A stretch of 64,000 nucleotides of DNA from Aegilops tauschii subsp. strangulata (lineage: Eukaryota; Streptophyta; Magnoliopsida; Poales; Poaceae). The stretch lies in the NCBI RefSeq assembly GCF_002575655.3, contig NC_053040.3, forward strand, positions 155,621,148-155,685,147. Reading direction: 5' to 3'. The notes beneath the pieces are model-generated. The model was not told where the DNA came from. It was given only the letters and a program-made list of their open reading frames with translations, and did not search any database. Shown here piece after piece: positions 21,989-32,858 of this stretch; position 1 is the stretch's first letter, and every line of letters starts with the position of its first letter. The translations under genes and the position numbers were made by a program.

Positions 21989-22094
21989 CTAGCGGGAAAT
22001 TTTTGTTCTAAGAATGGATAAATTGTATGTATCTATATCTAAAATAAGTCTAGATACATCCATTTCTAGGACAAGTATTTTTGGACGGAGGGAG
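21977..22094. mobile_element. Stowaway MITE (118 bp)
   Basis: It runs from CTCCCTCTCTAG to GGACGGAGGGAG, with TA at 21975-21976 and 22095-22096. It overlaps the last codons of the ORF above, so that ORF's 3' end is transposon-derived. Confidence 0.75.
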
Positions 22095-22696
22095 TATTAA
22101 TTATACCAAGACAGCCGGATTGACACCACTTAGTTCATGTAAATGTAATGAAATCCACCATGTTTATATGAAGATCCGGATTTTTTATACAAAATCCTTC
22201 ATGCTTATATGAAATCAGTCCGTGTTTGCATGAATTTCATCTGGTTGGTTAGAGTTGTGAAAATGTATGCCGCTAGCGTTTCATGTCGTCCTCCGCGGAA
22301 GGAAGCGGGAGGAAATTTGCCGGCTGCCGTTGGAGATGCTCTTATGATGGAAATAATAGAGTGACATCCAATCCATTTGAGTTAATTGCATGTATGATTG
22401 TCCCTCTATAAAAAGTTAATTGCATGTACAGTGTACACGTGACTTGCAGGGTGGCTATAGCTTCATATAGAAAGTTAAAAAGAAACAAGTCCATCCTTAA
22501 TCTTGTATTCTAAGTACTTTGTGGGTTCCACTGTCAGTACAGTAGCGAAAGAAGTATATATTAAATAAGTAATATATAATATAAAATTCTAAAGTGAAAG
22601 ACAGAATTCGAACTCATGTCATCGCGTTGCGAGCATCCAGCGCTAACCAGTCCAGCACATTTTTGTTGTAGACCATGATGGAGATATATCTCCATG
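22095..22696. other. Gene-free stretch
   Basis: AT-rich sequence with CATGTTTATATGAA-like near-repeats (22150-22230) and CCGTTGGAGATGCTCTTA (about 22328). No coding is seen. Confidence 0.35.
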
Positions 22697-23099
22697 TCTA
22701 CTCTTATACTCCATCCGTTCCTAAATATTTGTCTTTTTCAGATTTCAAATGGACTACCACATACGGATGTGTATGTAGACATATTTTAGAGTGTAGATTC
22801 ACTCATTTTGCTCCATATGTAGTCACTTGTTGAAATCTCTAAAAAGACAAATATTTAGGAACGGAGGGAGTAGAAAACAGAGTTGGTGATGATGGTGTGC
22901 GTGCCATCCTGCAATATAGGCCGTCGGATTTATATCTAACGGATAGGAAGAAAACTATGGCAATTTTGAAAAAATATACCCACACCCCTCTCCACATTCG
23001 CAAATACGGCCTTCCCTCGTTCATCCTTTTCTCTCACAAGATAAACTACTCATACAAATGCATCTTGATGTTCCGTGCAACGCACGGGCATCTAGCTAG
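22697..23099 (+). mobile_element. Helitron-like element with 3' hairpin, interrupted by a MITE
   Basis: It starts TCTACTCTTATA. After a nested MITE (22709-22870) it continues GAAAACAGAGTTGGTGATGA and ends CCGTGCAACGCACGGGCATC then TAGCTAG followed by T. CCGTGC...GCACGG forms a 6-bp hairpin about 10 bases before the CTAG end, as in Helitrons. About 220 bp align with the element at 23748-23988 at roughly 85-90% by eye. Confidence 0.65.
22709..22870. mobile_element. Stowaway MITE nested in a Helitron-like element
   Basis: It runs from CTCCATCCGTTCCTAAATAT to ATATTTAGGAACGGAGGGAG, with TA on each side. The related element at 23748 lacks it and reads straight through CTCTTATAAAAAACAG. Confidence 0.88.
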
Positions 23100-23579
23100 T
23101 TTCTTTTAAAATAGTTACTATGATAATTGGGTTGAAGTGATATATTTTATGTCTGCCCCGAATGATTTTAGATTCACTAGTAGTAACAAAGAAAAGGTTG
23201 CCTTGTTAATTAATAGAAAACAGGGTGAAAACTATCACATGAGGCCGGTAAAAACGAGGCACACTGGGTTCAGCGTCATCGTCACTACAACTGTGCGCGC
23301 GAGAGAAGTCTACATATCGAGGGGGCTACTGAGCGAGGCACAGAGACACAATGTTCGAGAGAGAAACCAATTGACAGATTACGGTCAGATCGAGTTGTCA
23401 CCTTTCTACTGTCATTGTTGGGGTGGGGGAGGGGAGGGAGAGAAAGACGTATCGAGAGTGTGCGCAGTAGGCACAGAGGCACAACTAGAGAGTGTGTGTG
23501 TATGTGTGTGTGTGTTTGAAAGAGGAGTAGATAGATTACTATCAAGATCGAGGTGCCGCCCTACTCCTTCGGTGTCGGG

Positions 23580-23614
<35 letters not shown>

Positions 23615-23747
23615 AGAGAGAAGCCAGTCGATAGATTAGTATCAAGATCGAGGAGTCACCCTACTCCTTCGGTGTTGGGAAGTGTGTGTGTGTGGTTGTG
23701 TGGGTGTGAGTGTGTGTGTCGGGGGGGGGGGCAGTGACACTTACATA
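23100..23747. other. Gene-free stretch rich in (GT)n
   Basis: Contains GAGA-rich parts and (GT)n tracts at about 23492-23516, 23580-23611 and 23681-23722, with TGTTTGA(A/G)AGAG(G/A)AG near-repeats. Open frames here follow the microsatellite. Confidence 0.5.
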
Positions 23748-23988
23748 TCCCTACTCTTATAAAAAACAGCGTTGGTGATGATGGTGTTCCTGCCATCCTG
23801 CAATATAGGCCGTCCAATTTATACTCGATGGATAGGAAGGAAACTGTGGCAATTTTGCAAAAAGATACCCACCGCCCTCTCTGCATTTGCAAATAAGGCA
23901 TTCCCTCGTTCATCCATTTCTCCCACAAGATAAACTACTCATACTAATGCATCTTGATGTTCGGTGCAACACATGGGCATCTTGCTAG
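23748..23988 (+). mobile_element. Helitron-like element, 241 bp, uninterrupted copy
   Basis: It starts TCCCTACTCTTATAAAAAAC directly after an A and ends GGGCATCTTGCTAG before a T, as expected for Helitron insertion between A and T. The 3' hairpin is partly degraded (GGTGCAACACATGG). It serves as the comparison for the copy at 22697. Confidence 0.65.
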
Positions 23989-24142
23989 TAGGGAGAAGGA
24001 GTTTGTGTGACACATATCTAGCTATATTAAGGGATAGGTAGATAGCATTTGTGCGAGGCATACTTAAAGCATTACGAAGATAAACAAAATTCTGTGCATG
24101 CAAGTGCCAGAAAAAATGAAGCGAGAAACAATGTGTGTGTGT

Positions 24143-24189
<47 letters not shown>

Positions 24190-24902
24190 CGAAATCTCAA
24201 AACAAAAGGTGCTCTGTTGGAATCCCATTGTATGTATTCATATGGTTCCGGAACTCGAGTTAACCTTAGGCATATGTGTGAGAGACATTATTATACTTTG
24301 AGACATTAGTGGTTGTGGGTGGGCGGAATTAAAGGGGTAGGCGTGTTCGACAGAGAGAGCGTGTGTGTTTCTGTGTGAGAGACTTGTAGGACGGGGTAGA
24401 AAGACGAATTCTAACCTTGACGGAGGGACAGAAATACATGAAGTGCGTGTGTGTGATTCCGATGCCCACAGGGAAATGAGATATGTATGCGTGTGAGAGA
24501 GATTGCACAATTCATTCACGTATCACTATCTAGTGATCGTGGACGTGCATCGCTTGAACATAAATCAGTATCTACTTCGTATCGTGGCCAAAGGTACAAT
24601 ATCGATTCAACGCTGTAAAGATTGGACACTCACATATCACATTTTTTCTATTTAAATAAACCTTTTTAGTTGTGCATGCCAAAGTTACAGTGATGTTTCT
24701 TCAAACAACCAATGTAGCTATCATGTACATGCACCATTGTTACTCTTGCATTCAAAATCATTAGTCTTGGATGATTTAAGGTTCTATTATGAAGTAATAT
24801 ATGTAATATTCATATATGAATTCAACGGGTACGCAATTTATGAAATGGAGGCTATGTAATCATATGAGGTAACACTTTTAAGTAGCGGACTACAATATCC
24901 AT
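23989..24902. other. Gene-free stretch with mixed dinucleotide repeats
   Basis: A (GT)n(GC)n(GT)n(GA)n run lies at about 24131-24189. Scattered GTGTGTG and GAGAGA follow to 24510, then AT-rich unique DNA. No coding is seen. Confidence 0.5.
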
Positions 24903-24911
24903 TTCTTTTTG

Positions 24912-25753
24912 GGGATAATTAGATTTATGCCCCTAGTTGTGTCCCACTCGTCTATTTTACCCCTAATTTCCAAAAGTCACCGGTTCTGTCCAAGTCACTT
25001 TGCTCCTCTTATGCTTTTGCCCTTTGACCATTTGACCGTCAGTTTGAGAACTTCATAACTAATTCATACTGAATCAGAAAAATGCAAATAAGATACCAAA
25101 ATGTTCAGAAAAACATCACCTATATGTCAGTGTCATTTGCATTCATGAAAAAAGTGTTGGAAAGTGCACATCCGAGTTTTAGCTCTTTTGATACCACCAT
25201 GAATAGTGAACTCTAAAAAAATTCAAAAAAATATGGTGGCGAAGAACAACAAGTGTTCTAAGTGCTTGCCAAGTTTCATTAGGGAACGACATTCGTGGAA
25301 GTCGTGGCAAAAATAATAATCTATTTTGGAGTGTTGATTGTTTTTTGCCGCAGCACCCGCGAATGTTATTCCCTGATGAAACATGGCAGGCACTTAAAAC
25401 ATTTGTCATTCTTTGCCACCAATTTTATTTTAGTTTTTTTTGAACTTTTTTATATTTTACTATTCATCGTGGTAGCATAAGAGCTAAAACTCGGATGGGC
25501 ACTTTCCAACACTTTTTCATGAATGCAAATGACACTAACATATAGGTGATGTTTTTCTAAACATTTTGGTATCTTATTTGCATTTTTCTGATTTAGTATG
25601 AATTAGTTATGAAGTTTTCAAACTGATGGTCAAACGGTCAAAGGGCAAAAGCATAATAGGAGCAAAGTTACTTGGACAGAACCAGTGACTTTTGGGAATT
25701 AGGGGTAAAACAGACGAGTGGGACACAACTAGGGGCATAAATCTAATTATCCC
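24912..25753. mobile_element. Mutator-type foldback element, 842 bp, with 9-bp TSD
   Basis: Almost the whole element is two inverted arms of about 400 bp, from GGGATAATTAGATTTATGCC to its inverse complement at 25734-25753. It is flanked by a perfect 9-bp duplication TTCTTTTTG (24903-24911 and 25754-25762). A 9-bp TSD and long inverted ends are the mark of the Mutator superfamily. It has no protein and so is non-autonomous. Confidence 0.85.
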
Positions 25754-25762
25754 TTCTTTTTG

Positions 25763-26190
25763 TGCGCCTCTACACTAACACATCAATGCACTATGTTTAA
25801 AGTAAATAACCAATTGCACTAAATTATCTATTTACACGAGAAATACATAGGCTGAGCGTTTGATCCCTTTTTTGTGAACGCGCCACTACACCCGTACGAC
25901 TAGTCGCGCCCGTGTGAATGTCCAAGTTATCGGCGCATCATCCCGAGTTATTGTCTTTTTTTCTGGGGTGGACTTCACACCAGTTATTAATTGCTGAGGC
26001 GTTCCCCGTGTACACAGTCTCGCATGACCTTCCCGCTAGCACGGTCCAAAATTAGTTGAAACTGGATACGAACGATCCCGCGGGCGGCAAAATCTCCCGC
26101 CTCCTTCTAAAATTTCCGCCACCTTAGTCTTTAGCATGCGAAATTCCCCTTTTGTCCTTAGTGCACGGAGACCAACAGTTACAATACCGC
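25763..26190. other. Gene-free stretch
   Basis: Nothing recognised. GC content rises towards 26100, where the repeat-rich exon-like region begins. Confidence 0.35.
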
Positions 26191-27286
26191 CCTCATCTAC
26201 ATAATAGGTCGGGGCTGCTTTGGTAACTTCCGGTTCCCCCCACTACACGGCACCCCCATTTCCTCTCCCCCTCCCGCAAAAACGACTAACTCCACAGCAC
26301 CAGAGCATCTCACATCACGCCTTCCGTACTTCATCGGCCTTTCTCCCCTCCCCTCTCGAAACCTAGGCTGCTCATCCACCGGCGTACCAGAGCCCATTCA
26401 CTGCTAGCGGCGTCCACCTCGCCGGATCTGCTTCTGCGGCCGCATCTACCCCTCCCACCTCCCCTAGAAACAAGTAGACTGCTCATCCACCACTGTACCA
26501 CAGCCCATTCAGTGTCGGCCTTGTCCACGGCGCCGGATCTGCTTCACCGGTACTCTCGTCAACCGCAGCGCATCTGCAGCGGCTCATTCATACTCCCCAC
26601 CAGAGACGCTTCGTCCACACCCCCCGGAGCCGCCCCACCGATGCCCCGGTCGACGGCCTCTGATCCTCTTCGCCGACACCTTCCTCAAACCTACCGGAGC
26701 CGCTTCGCCGACACCATCGTCAACCCACCGGAGTAGCTTCGCCTATACCATTTTCAACCCTACCGGGGCCGCTTTGCCAACTCACAAGTCCACGGCCTTA
26801 GATCTGCTTCCTCGCACCCTCATCCAACCTACCGGAGCAGCTTCTGACGCCCCGTCCACAGCCGCAGATCCGCATCGCCGACACCATCCGTAACCCAACC
26901 ACTGGAGCAGCTTCACCTACGCCCTCGTCCACGGCCACAGATCCGCTTCGCCCACACCGTAGTCCACCCTACCGGAGCCGCTCCACAAACACCCTACTCG
27001 ACGGTTCTAGATCTCCTTATCGGACCCCGACAGCCAGTGCAGCGTCATCACCCTTGGCGTTTCTAACCTGATTCCCACCGTCTGGCAAGATGCCAAGCAC
27101 CTGCCACGGCCTAGGTACTTGTCACCTTTAAACCCATCCAGCATCACCTGCCCGATGTACTTCAAATATACTAACAGGTCGCTATTACCTGTTATGCAGC
27201 TGGCAAAAACTACAAGGACGATGTTTCTTCTGGATCTAACAGCTTGGCCAACCAAGATCCTGGACCGAGGCATTGCTATGATCTTG
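26191..27286 (+). other. Degenerate CCGGAGC-repeat region, possible 5' exon
   Basis: From about 26380 to 27000, irregular units of 45-60 bp contain CCGGAGC(C/A)GCTTC and GATC(T/C)GCTTC. The region ends with a good donor, ATCTT then GTAAGTGTG at about 27286. It may be the first exon of the coiled-coil gene whose later exons are at 30198-31210. No frame is open throughout, so this is inference only. Confidence 0.3.
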
Positions 27287-27438
27287 TAAGTGTGTGTCTC
27301 TCTCTCTCTTGTATTGTTCTGTGCCTGCTAGCGTGCTTTGCTAGGATTTTTGACCAGTAATCCCTTTGTACAGACAATGATTTCTACAATTGGCTGCTAA
27401 ATTAGATATGTAGATGTCATACATGATACTACCTCGTA

Positions 27439-27593
27439 CCTCCGTTCCTAAATATAAGTCTTTCTAGAGATTCCACTATAGGCTACATACGGAGCAAAAT
27501 GAGTGAATCTACACTCGAAAATGCATCTATATACATCTGTATGTGGTCCATACTGGAATCTCTACATAGACATATATTTAGGAACAGAGGCGG
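27439..27593. mobile_element. Degraded Stowaway MITE
   Basis: It runs from CCTCCGTTCCTAAATATAAG to ATATTTAGGAACAGAGGCGG, with TA at each side. The ends have several mismatches, so it is an older insertion than the others. Confidence 0.65.
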
Positions 27594-28379
27594 TACATTA
27601 CACAAAATCGTAGGTGGCATGTAGGAATTCCGGTACACTACATTAGGCTCCCTTAGAGTGCCTGCTAGTCCAGCACACAGAGTCATGGCTAGTTTATGCT
27701 ACGCACACAATCATTAATTGGTGGTTTAAATATGCGCAAGGGATATGCAATGTATTATCATGTAGAGATGTCTGAAATTAGCCGTGTCAACTTGCAGATA
27801 GGTTATACAATGAAAAAGTACAAGATGTATGTGGCAATTTCATGGAACATCGCAAAAAAAGGACAGCCAGCGGTGAGCCTATACAGTGTGCTATGGTACG
27901 TCACTCCTCCATTGCAATCATCGTGACATGTTATTTGTATGTGAGTTCTATTGGCCAAGTTTCTTAGGGACAATTATTACGAGTTATCCTAAGAAAATAA
28001 GCACATGTGAATATAAGCTCCATGTAATAAGCCAACCAGTTCTTTTCATTGCATTTTCAGCTTATCTTTGGTATGATCAGTGAAAAGTCTAGATTGCATT
28101 ATATTTTTTCATTTTTCTGCCCATATGAAAATTAATTTGACTTGCAAACATCACAAATTGAACCCAGTGCAGTAATTAATATGATAGGAAAATAGACCAT
28201 CACTATTTGCTCAAAATGCAAATACAAAGATACCATCTACTTGGCACAATCTACTTTGGTCAATGTTTTCCATAGAGATCCCATTGCCTAATTTAAACGA
28301 AAAACGCATGACCCACATTTAAATGAAGAACAATTATTTATTGAAATTCGATGGTCCAAGTGGCTGGTTATTATCATAT
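27594..28379. other. Intron-like AT-rich stretch with a duplicated exon-like piece
   Basis: A stretch at about 27630-27870, with AACTTGCAG acceptor, ATGAAAAAGTACAAGATGTA and GCG then GTGAGC donor, resembles 29960-30250. This is an old duplication about 2.3 kb apart. Otherwise nothing recognised. Confidence 0.4.
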
Positions 28380-28866
28380 AGCAGCAGCACCTGAAAGCAT
28401 CATATAGCAGCAGCAGCAGCTCATAGCAACTCATCATACAGCAGCAGCAACAGCTGCAGCAGCAGTGTGCAATTCATCATGTACGAGCAGCAACTCATAG
28501 CAATTCATCATATAGCAGCAGCAGGAGCAGCTCATAGCAATTCATCATATAGCAGCAGCAGGAGCAGCTCATAGGAATTCATCATATAGCAGCAGCAGGA
28601 GCAGCTCATAGCAATTCATCATATAGCATCAGCAGGAGCAGCTCATAGCAATTCATCATACAGCAGCAGCAGGAGCAGATTATAGCAACTAATCATATAG
28701 CAGCAGCAGCTCATAGCAATTCATCATATAGCAGCAGCAGCTCATAGCAATTCATCATATAGCAGCAGCAGCTCATAGCAATTCATCATATAGCAGCAGC
28801 AGGAGCAGCTCATAGCAATGCATCATATAGCAGCAGCAGAAGCAGCTCATAGAAATTCATCGTATA
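28380..28866 (+). repeat. 31/37-bp minisatellite with (CAG)n cores
   Basis: About 13 units of ATCATATAGCAGCAGCAGGA then GCAGCTCATAGCAATTC (37 bp), or a 31-bp form lacking GGAGCA. Since 37 and 31 are not multiples of three, no frame is conserved and the array is non-coding as DNA. Confidence 0.85.
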
Positions 28867-30197
28867 GTGGATCAGAATGAAAATTTGGCTAAAAATCAGA
28901 GGAGATCCTCACCTTGTTGGATGAGCTCATCCTTTAACAGCACCTCAAGGCCACGGCCTGGGAGGTGGGGAGGGGGAATAAGGTGCCTTCTGCCGCAGTG
29001 TGGCATCAGCCGTAGTTGTGCAGCGCCTGCCAGAGTAGTGCGTTGGACGAACCACAGTGGAGCAGCTGTTGGAGACCATGAGAATGAGGGGCGGCACCAG
29101 AGGGAGGAGCAGCCAGGGAGATTTGCCCCTACCCGCCAACCATGTAGCCTAGCTGGACAGAGCATCGTCGAGGACCAGGACAGATGGGACCAGTGGCGAC
29201 GGCTTGCTGGAGGAACCCTAGTGCTGCAGGCAGGGGATCGAGGTAGAGGGAAAGGGGAGAAGAGATGCAAGCGGGCAGGGCAATGAACGCTTGCGTGTTT
29301 GTTTTTACTTGAGGGTGAGGTGTGACGCGGGCGTCACCAGTTGCATTTCGAGTGTAATATAGGCAGACAACAGAGTCATTTCACTATTCCCCTTCCCATC
29401 AATTTTTAGTGAGGTTCTACCCGAAACACCCCCTCCAAAAGCGAAATTAGTTAAGCCCAAGCCCATAACTCCAAAATGACTTCTTTGCATCTTTTATGGC
29501 TTATTTTGACAATAAGCCCTGAAAAGGCGGAATAGAACTGGCCCTTAACCTGCAATTCAATTGTGCGTGCAATTATGAATCACTCATGCCTGCTATAGTG
29601 TACATTTAGGCATCATCATACATGGCATAACCTAATACATGTGCATTCCATTGTAGAATCTGGAATATGCAATGTTTATGTTAGTTCATACATTGCACAT
29701 GATGTTTAAATGCCCCTTAAATCTGGTCAGTCAAGTGATGGTCTTTAAGCCTCCTTCTTTGCTTCTTTTCTTGATATGTAAGATTTGCTCACACATCTGT
29801 TCAATTGCTTGTTTGCATCAGCCAACCATACTAGGATTGTTTGCTTTGATTACTTACTGTTCTTGACCTAACACTCTAACAGAGCTTGTCAACGATTTAA
29901 ACACTAAGGGCTGCTGTAGTGGGGCCTTTCCTAACTCATAGGTGACATAAAGGTTTGGCTGTACACTAAAGTAGGCTCTCCAAGAGTACCTGGAGATCCA
30001 GTTCGAAGGTATGCCTAGTTTTTACATAGTGCAGACATAGTAAATGCTCATTTCATTGTGTGCAAGTGCAAGAGATGCGGCATGTTTCATTATGTGGTGT
30101 TGTTTTGTTATAATCTCATCCTTTTGTGTTCATAGACTGGAAAGTATGCATATTTATCTTCCAAGGAGACGAGTAACTAGTTTGTGTCACCTTGCAG
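28867..30197. other. Exon-like GC-rich piece and intron-like sequence
   Basis: 28900-29280 is GC-rich and open on both strands for about 125-140 codons, but neither product is recognised. The minus strand reads ACTAGGGTTCCTCC then a long open stretch and AAG then GTGAGGATC, like a first exon and donor. The plus-strand frame opens in the minisatellite. 29300-30197 is AT-rich with no coding. I leave the strand open. Confidence 0.3.
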
Positions 30198-31210
30198 AGG
30201 GGGTGCAATGAAGATAAGATTGAGGATTTCCAAGTACAAGATGTTAGGAGGGAGCCTTGCAAGAGAAGTAGGAGCTGCACTGAGCCTCTTCAACCTGTTA
30301 AGGTAAGTCACTGTATCCAACTCAACAATTCAATTCCTTGTTTGTTTCAGGCATAGTTAATTTGCTCTTTTCAATTGCTTTATTTGTCCTCAGTTAATGA
30401 GATGCCCAAAGAATGATGCCTGATGTTGGGTACTTGTATAACTATTAGTTGACATCATTAAAGGCCTTACCATTTAATTACTCTGCCGAAGTGTGCCTGA
30501 AGCTTTGAAGTCTATTAACCAACTATTATTGAATGAGGCTCACAATCTAGTTTATACTAGTCTAATGATTGCATAGTTTTGCTTGCTGTAGTATGTTTGT
30601 ATGAAATCATCTGCTGTTCATTATGCTCCCTAAGACTTTAATTGAGCTACAGAATGGCCAACTCCTTGCTTACTTCTACGCAACGTGCTGTCTAAATTTG
30701 TAACTTGTTTGTGTTTTGGATTGGGCCCCAACATCATGCTCCTCTGGTGAGCTAAGAGAGATTTCTGTATGCAGGCTGCATAGACTACCTTTTTTATAAT
30801 TTTTAAAATATCACCTGCTTATGCTTCATGACGTGTAACATTATTGTTAGTCTTGTTTTGCCGTGTACAAAATAGTCTGTCTTGCTCGCTTCACTGTTGT
30901 AACTATATTTTTGCCCTAGTCATGTGTACTTACAGAAACATTTCAGGATGAAGTGACATCAACACAAAGATCTGCGAGCAGTGCGGCATGGCCGTTACCG
31001 AATGATTATGGATTGGAATTGGAATGTGCTGATGTTCTCAAGCATCAACTAGAGGTGGCAAGACAACGTGTACATGATTCTAAATGTACAATCAACAAGT
31101 TGAGACTGGACATGCAGGTATTAGATGCATGAGTCAAAAAAATGAAACAAGACACTAAGGTAACAACGAAGGAATTGGATATTTTGCAGACTGAAATTTG
31201 TGCTATCTAA
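30198..31210 (+). pseudogene. Exons of a coiled-coil protein, possible CACTA accessory (TnpA-like) gene
   Basis: Exon a is 30198-30302 (acceptor CTTGCAG, donor AAG/GTAAGT; 35 codons, KIEDFQVQDVRREPCKRSRS). Exon b starts at 30947 after TTTCAG and reads GLELECADVLKHQLEVARQR and INKLRLDMQ, a heptad pattern. Both exons keep phase 0. After DMQ either an intron of 72 bp leads to TEICAI and stop, or the frame runs on through a single TGA (31130-31132) into KKMKQDTKVTTKELDILQTE. Its place in the right part of a CACTA element, and the coiled coil, suggest an ORF1/TnpA-type gene. That is inference; I do not recognise a family. Confidence 0.4.
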
Positions 31211-31535
31211 ATTCGGCCAATCCTATTTTCTGAAGAGATTATAGTTCAAATGGTAAGTTATGTTGATGCGCGTCCATGATGTATGAGTTGTATTTGCCCA
31301 GTGTATGTAATTTGGTGTTTGTGTATGCTTTATTATCACTGGTGCCAAACCATAATGCCCAGTGGGTATAATCTGCTGTAATTTCTTTATTGTATAGTGT
31401 AGGATTATTTTACGTTTCTATGCCTTAGTCTCTTTATTGTATAGTGTATGTTTTTTAGAGGTGATAGTATAGAGTAGGATAATTCTTTGAATATGCTATA
31501 TCATTCAAACGGGGGCCAACTCACCCAAACGTTGT
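31211..31535. other. 3' flank of the coiled-coil remnant
   Basis: AT-rich, with a repeated TTTATTGTATAGTGTA(G/T) at about 31387 and 31433. Probably an untranslated region or intergenic. Nothing else is seen. Confidence 0.35.
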
Positions 31536-31850
31536 AGTGACCATGGCCCTCCACAGGCCGTACGATCCATGGTCCATTTACAGGACGGACGATCCATGGC
31601 CTTCTATGGCCGTCGGATTCCTGGGCCTTCTATGGGCTGTCGGATCCGTGGGCCTTCTATCGGCTGTCGGATCCATGGGCCTTCTATGGGCCAGCAGATC
31701 CATGGGCCTTCTATGGGCCGTCGGATCAATGAGCCTTCTATGGGCTGTCGGGTCAATGGGCCTTCTACGTCCCGTAGGATCCATGGGCCTTCTACGGGCC
31801 GTCTCATCTATGGGCCTTGTACGGGCTGTATAAGGGGCCATAAACGGGCT
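31536..31850 (+). repeat. 27-bp tandem array in the right sub-terminal region
   Basis: About 11 units of GGGCCTTCTATGGGC(C/T)GTCG then GATCCAT. The unit length is a multiple of three, so open frames of about 60-100 codons arise on both strands. They are repeat artefacts. Confidence 0.85.
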
Positions 31851-32640
31851 AGAGTGGAAATCGTACGTTTTATGCGCTGACCATAACGGGCCGTTAATAG
31901 GCCGTATTTGATGATGCTATGAAAATGGCAAAACAGATTAACGGGCCGACTTTATCCACGCGCTGAATTTAGCCCACAAGCAGAAAAGGCCAGTAACGGG
32001 CCGTAAGTAACCGAATGCTGGAAATGATCCCAAGAATAAATGGGCCCTCAGAAGGCCAAAAGGTAACACGGGCTAGAAACGACCCAATGGAATAATGGAC
32101 CGCTAATGGGTATAAAGCGATACACTGTTCATTACGGGCCGGTATCACCACGGGCCATTAATGGGCCAACAGTTACAAAGGGACTCATATGGATCGAAAT
32201 GTCGTGGGCCATACATGGGCCGGAAGTTAAAACGGGCTGGATTATATTGGACGGCCCAGATGACGCTACTGGTCCTAATTCGGATAGGCCGTAAACGGGC
32301 CCTGGGTTAGCGGGCTATAAATGGGCTATATGCGAACAGGCCATTAACAGGCTTGCCGTGGGCCGGCCCGCCACCTTTTTACCAAGTCAAATGGGCCGGC
32401 CTTTTCATAGGAATGGGCCTCTATGGGGCCGTGCCACATGTCGACGTATCATAGGCGCTTTGGGTCCAATGAGTGGATGACATCTGTCCCAACGATGAGC
32501 CGACACGTGTTTCCTCCAGCCAATGATGATTTTACACGTGGAAAATCCCCATTGGTCGAGGGTGTTAACGGGTTATCGGATCCAAAACTGGACCAGATAG
32601 CTTAACGGCATTCCGTTACGGTGGATGCCACGTGTCGGTC
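31851..32640 (-). repeat. GGGCC-rich right sub-terminal region of the CACTA element
   Basis: Many short GGGCCGTTAA/ACGGGCC motifs in both orientations (31880-32420), then unique sequence. This is typical of CACTA sub-terminal DNA, and no gene is present. Confidence 0.55.
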
Positions 32641-32858
32641 ACCCTTGACGAAAGCACTTCTGTGACGCGCGATTTATTGTCATGGAAGTGGACACTTCCG
32701 TGACGATAATTTTGGTAATGTCATGGAACACTTCTACGACAGCACAGGTATGACTATCTTGATTCTGTCATAAATTTGTCATGGATATACATGCATGACA
32801 GAAAACGTGACCTACTGTGACAAACACGTATCATCACGGAAGTGTATTTTTTGTAGTG
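32641..32858 (-). repeat. Right terminal region of the CACTA element
   Basis: It is rich in TGTCATGGAA/ATGACA motifs and ends TTTTTTGTAGTG. The inverse of this end shares CACTACAAAAAA and the CTTCCATGAC motif with the left end. Confidence 0.8.

Larger units (their letters stand above)
6810..32858. mobile_element. 26-kb non-autonomous CACTA (En/Spm) transposon with gene-like cargo
   Basis: The ends are CACTACAAAAAA (6810) and TTTTTTGTAGTG (ending 32858), an inverted pair, flanked by the 3-bp duplication TAT (6807-6809 and 32859-32861). Internal domain 2 of A has the same site unoccupied near 48653. Both ends carry sub-terminal copies of an ATGACA/TGTCAT motif, the usual place for binding of the accessory transposition protein. 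Inside I recognise no TNP2-type transposase. Instead there are several host-gene-like remnants, short tandem repeats and nested small transposons. Length is extreme for the superfamily. A composite made of two related elements cannot be fully excluded, but TSD and empty site argue for one insertion. Confidence 0.88.

Noticed and set aside
23137..23645. Plus- and minus-strand frames with Val-Cys or Thr-His runs.
   Set aside because: Translation of (GT)n tracts.
28380..28866. Possible CRISPR-like regular array.
   Set aside because: Units are contiguous without spacers, in a plant genome; it is a minisatellite.
31537..31880. Frames of 67-103 codons with a repeated nine-residue unit.
   Set aside because: 27-bp tandem array in the CACTA sub-terminal region, open on both strands only because the unit is a multiple of three.
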